Shown: positions 62,083 to 64,000 of the stretch, piece after piece
Layout: each line of letters starts with the position of its first letter
How positions within the stretch are numbered: the first letter of the stretch is position 1
DNA from: Lachnospiraceae bacterium
GTDB taxonomy: Bacteria > Bacillota > Clostridia > Lachnospirales > Lachnospiraceae
Assembly (NCBI GenBank): GCA_023664345.1
Contig: JAMPFQ010000017.1
Coordinates: 27,260 to 91,259, forward strand
Direction: 5' to 3'
DNA length: 64,000 bases
Translations under genes and position numbers: made by a program
The notes under the pieces: generated by a model
Told to the model about the DNA's origin: nothing
Database searches by the model: none
The model's input: the letters and a program-made list of their open reading frames with translations, nothing else

Positions 62083-63039
62083 TTACTCTTCGCTGGGGTT
62101 CAACTGTAATCCCAGTTCCTTTAATTTCGCCAATACCTCTTCCAGGGATTTCCGTCCAAGATTACGGACTTTCATCATATCCTCGGAGGTCTTGTTGCAC
62201 AGTTCTTCCACGGTATTGATACCGGCTCTCTTCAGGCAGTTGTAAGAACGGACGGAAAGTTCCAGTTCATCAATGCTCATCTCGAGAACCTTCTCTTTCT
62301 CATCATCTTCCTTTTCCACCATGACCTCAGCGTTCTTGGCGTTTTCGGAAAGGTCGATGAAGAGACTCAGATGCTCACTCAGGACTTTAGCCGCAAGACT
62401 TACCGCCTCGTCGGGGACCAGAGTCCCGTTAGTGAACACATCAAGCGTCAGCTTGTCAAAATCAGTGATCTGACCTACACGGGTATTATTGACAGTAACA
62501 TTGACTCTTTCAACAGGCGTATAAATGGAATCGACCACGATCACACCGATCGGCAGATCTTCGTGCTTGTTCTTATCAGCGCTTACATAGCCGCGGCCTT
62601 TCGTAATGGTCAGTTCCATATACAGCTTAGTGTCCTTGCCGCTCAGGGTAGCAATGACCAGATCGGGATTCAAGATCTCGATATCCTGATCTGCCTGAAT
62701 ATCGGAAGCATGAACGATGCCCTCGCCCTGGAATTCGATGTAAGCCGTCTTGACTTCATTTGTCTCGCTGTTGTTCCTGATTGCAAGACTCTTGATGTTC
62801 ATCACGATCTCTGTCACATCTTCCTTTACACCGGGAATGGAACTGAACTCATGAAGCACACCTTCTATCTTGATCTGACTTACCGCCGCCCCGGGCAGAG
62901 AGGAAAGCATGATCCTTCTCAGGGAGTTGCCAAGAGTAATGCCATAGCCTCTCTCCAAAGGCTCTACGACAAACCTGCCGTATTTTTTGTCTTCTGAAAT
63001 CTCAGCGACCTCAATATTTGGTCTCTCAAAATCAAACAC
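62083..63039 (-). CDS. rpoA: RNA polymerase alpha subunit
   Basis: A 318-residue subunit. N-terminal assembly domain ([33 protein letters not shown]), flexible linker with an acidic stretch (KEDDEKEK), and C-terminal DNA-binding domain ([41 protein letters not shown]). In the S11-S4-RpoA-L17 order. Confidence 0.98.
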   Translation of the reverse strand: MFDFERPNIEVAEISEDKKYGRFVVEPLERGYGITLGNSLRRIMLSSLPGAAVSQIKIEGVLHEFSSIPGVKEDVTEIVMNIKSLAIRNNSETNEVKTAYIEFQGEGIVHASDIQADQDIEILNPDLVIATLSGKDTKLYMELTITKGRGYVSADKNKHEDLPIGVIVVDSIYTPVERVNVTVNNTRVGQITDFDKLTLDVFTNGTLVPDEAVSLAAKVLSEHLSLFIDLSENAKNAEVMVEKEDDEKEKVLEMSIDELELSVRSYNCLKRAGINTVEELCNKTSEDMMKVRNLGRKSLEEVLAKLKELGLQLNPSEE

Positions 63040-63063
63040 TGCAATACCCTCCTTTTTTGGGGC

Positions 63064-63657
63064 TTACTTGGAATACAACTCGACAATAAGCATCTCATTT
63101 ACAGGAACATCGATCATCTCTCTGGTAGGGAGATTCTTGATGATCCCCTTGAAGTTCTCAATGTCAACGTCCATCCACTCGGGTACCAGCCTGCCACCGG
63201 TCACTTCGATGATATCCTTGTATCTCTGCATGGACTTGGCTTTCTCCTTGATCTCAATCACGTCGCCCGCTTTGATCAGGTAGGAAGGTATGCTTACAAC
63301 CTTACCGTTCACAAGCACATGCTTATGTCCAACGATCTGTCTTGCCTCTCTTCTCGTTCTGGCAAAATTCATTCTGAAGACCACGCTGTCCAGTCTCCTC
63401 TCCAGCATGATCATCAAGTTCTCACCTGTCATTCCTTTCATCCTGTCGGCTTTCTTGTAATAATTCCGGAAAGGTTTCTCCAGAACGCCGTAGATGAATT
63501 TCGCTTTCTGCTTCTCGCGAAGCTGCAGGCCGTACTCACTTACTTTCTTGCCTGCTCTCGTGTTCTGTCTGTTCGACTTCTTGTCATAACCCAGGTAGGA
63601 AGGCTCCAGTCCCAGAGCCCTGCATCTCTTTAATACGGGTGTGCGATTTACTGCCAT
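63064..63657 (-). CDS. rpsD: 30S ribosomal protein S4
   Basis: A 197-residue primary 16S rRNA binding protein that also controls decoding accuracy. Family features: SNRQNTRAGKKVSEYGLQLREKQKAKFIYGVLEKPF and the S4 domain (RLDSVVFRMNFARTRREARQIVGHKHVLVNGKVV). It starts with CRALGLEPSYLGYDK, as in many Firmicutes. Lies 24 bases upstream of rpoA. Confidence 0.98.
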   Translation of the reverse strand: MAVNRTPVLKRCRALGLEPSYLGYDKKSNRQNTRAGKKVSEYGLQLREKQKAKFIYGVLEKPFRNYYKKADRMKGMTGENLMIMLERRLDSVVFRMNFARTRREARQIVGHKHVLVNGKVVSIPSYLIKAGDVIEIKEKAKSMQRYKDIIEVTGGRLVPEWMDVDIENFKGIIKNLPTREMIDVPVNEMLIVELYSK

Positions 63658-63761
63658 TTTACTCTTCTCCTTTACAGATGTTTACAATATCGTTATACGA
63701 TACCTTCTTCCAACATATTTATTTATAAAAAACATATCATCCGAAAGAACTTCTTCTCACA

Positions 63762-64000
63762 CTAGACTCTTCTGCGCTTGGGAGGACGGCATCCGTTATG
63801 GGGAACGGGTGTCACGTCACGGATGCTCACCACTTCCAGACCACATGCGGAAAGCGCCCTGATAGCAGCCTCACGCCCTGAACCGGGCCCTTTTACAAAT
63901 ACGTCTACGGATTTCAGTCCATGTACCAAAGCAGCCTTTGTAGCTGTCTCTGCTGCCATCTGTGCAGCATATGGAGTAGATTTCCTTGAACCTCTAAATC
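63762..64000 (-). CDS. rpsK: 30S ribosomal protein S11 (3' part; start beyond the window)
   Basis: The visible 78 residues are the C-terminal part: [20 protein letters not shown], then [48 protein letters not shown], the invariant S11 end. The frame is open to the window edge, so the ATG at 63,959 is internal. It precedes rpsD by about 100 bases. Confidence 0.97.
   Translation of the reverse strand, partial: FRGSRKSTPYAAQMAAETATKAALVHGLKSVDVFVKGPGSGREAAIRALSACGLEVVSIRDVTPVPHNGCRPPKRRRV

Overview
The window looks like a chromosome segment from a Clostridia bacterium, most likely a Lachnospiraceae-type gut anaerobe. This is inferred from gene content and organisation: a GatCAB amidotransferase operon with aspS behind a T-box, a tyrS T-box, a secA-prfB pair with a programmed frameshift, an S11-S4-RpoA-L17-ECF transporter-TruA locus, split purine genes (standalone AICAR transformylase beside a PurO-like IMP cyclohydrolase), and several small conserved Firmicutes families. 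The core genes are GC-balanced. The left end and one glycosyltransferase-like gene differ in composition.

Region 1 (1 to about 6,195) is the right end of an integrated mobile element, prophage or integrative conjugative element; its left end lies outside the window. It has a leftward operon of five small genes (1,091 to <1), two rightward cargo genes behind near-identical promoter-leader copies (a small protein with a probable frameshift, and an Abi-alpha/DUF4393 protein), a divergent Cro-like/CI-like switch with three operators, a RelE-type toxin with its partner, and a large serine recombinase. The element sits inside a cpaF-type Tad pilus ATPase gene, which is cut just before its conserved arginine-rich/Walker B region.

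Region 2 (6,083-20,150) has the interrupted cpaF, cpaE, an XRE regulator preceded by a strongly folded repeat, tex, a small cluster with a DUF4190 membrane protein, an HExxH SprA-like protein and a DUF975 membrane protein, prfB with its +1 frameshift, secA, a lipoprotein, a phosphoesterase and a membrane protein.

Region 3 (20,150-46,950) holds T-box-controlled tyrS, an HTH-fused AAA-ATPase-like/PD-(D/E)XK protein, a membrane dipeptidase/SGNH hydrolase/MBOAT acyltransferase cluster, a TetR regulator, a MocR regulator, glnS, a TIR-transmembrane-propeller protein with a DHH phosphoesterase, purine genes (purH-type AICARFT, PurO, guaB), and a heterodimeric ABC exporter.

Region 4 (46,950-64,000) holds aspS-gatC-gatA-gatB under a T-box, a truA gene fused in frame to a GH88/105 hydrolase, a glycosyltransferase-like membrane protein with an 11-G tract in its coding sequence, the ECF transporter module, a MITE-like element with 9-bp flanking repeats, an M15 peptidase, a MATE transporter and the ribosomal/RpoA block.

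The most interesting points are the mobile element splitting cpaF, the repeat-bounded cargo module behind a duplicated leader, the TruA-glycoside hydrolase fusion, the poly-G tract, and the folded 185-bp MITE-like insertion. All family names come from reading the sequence and recall of family motifs; no searches were run.
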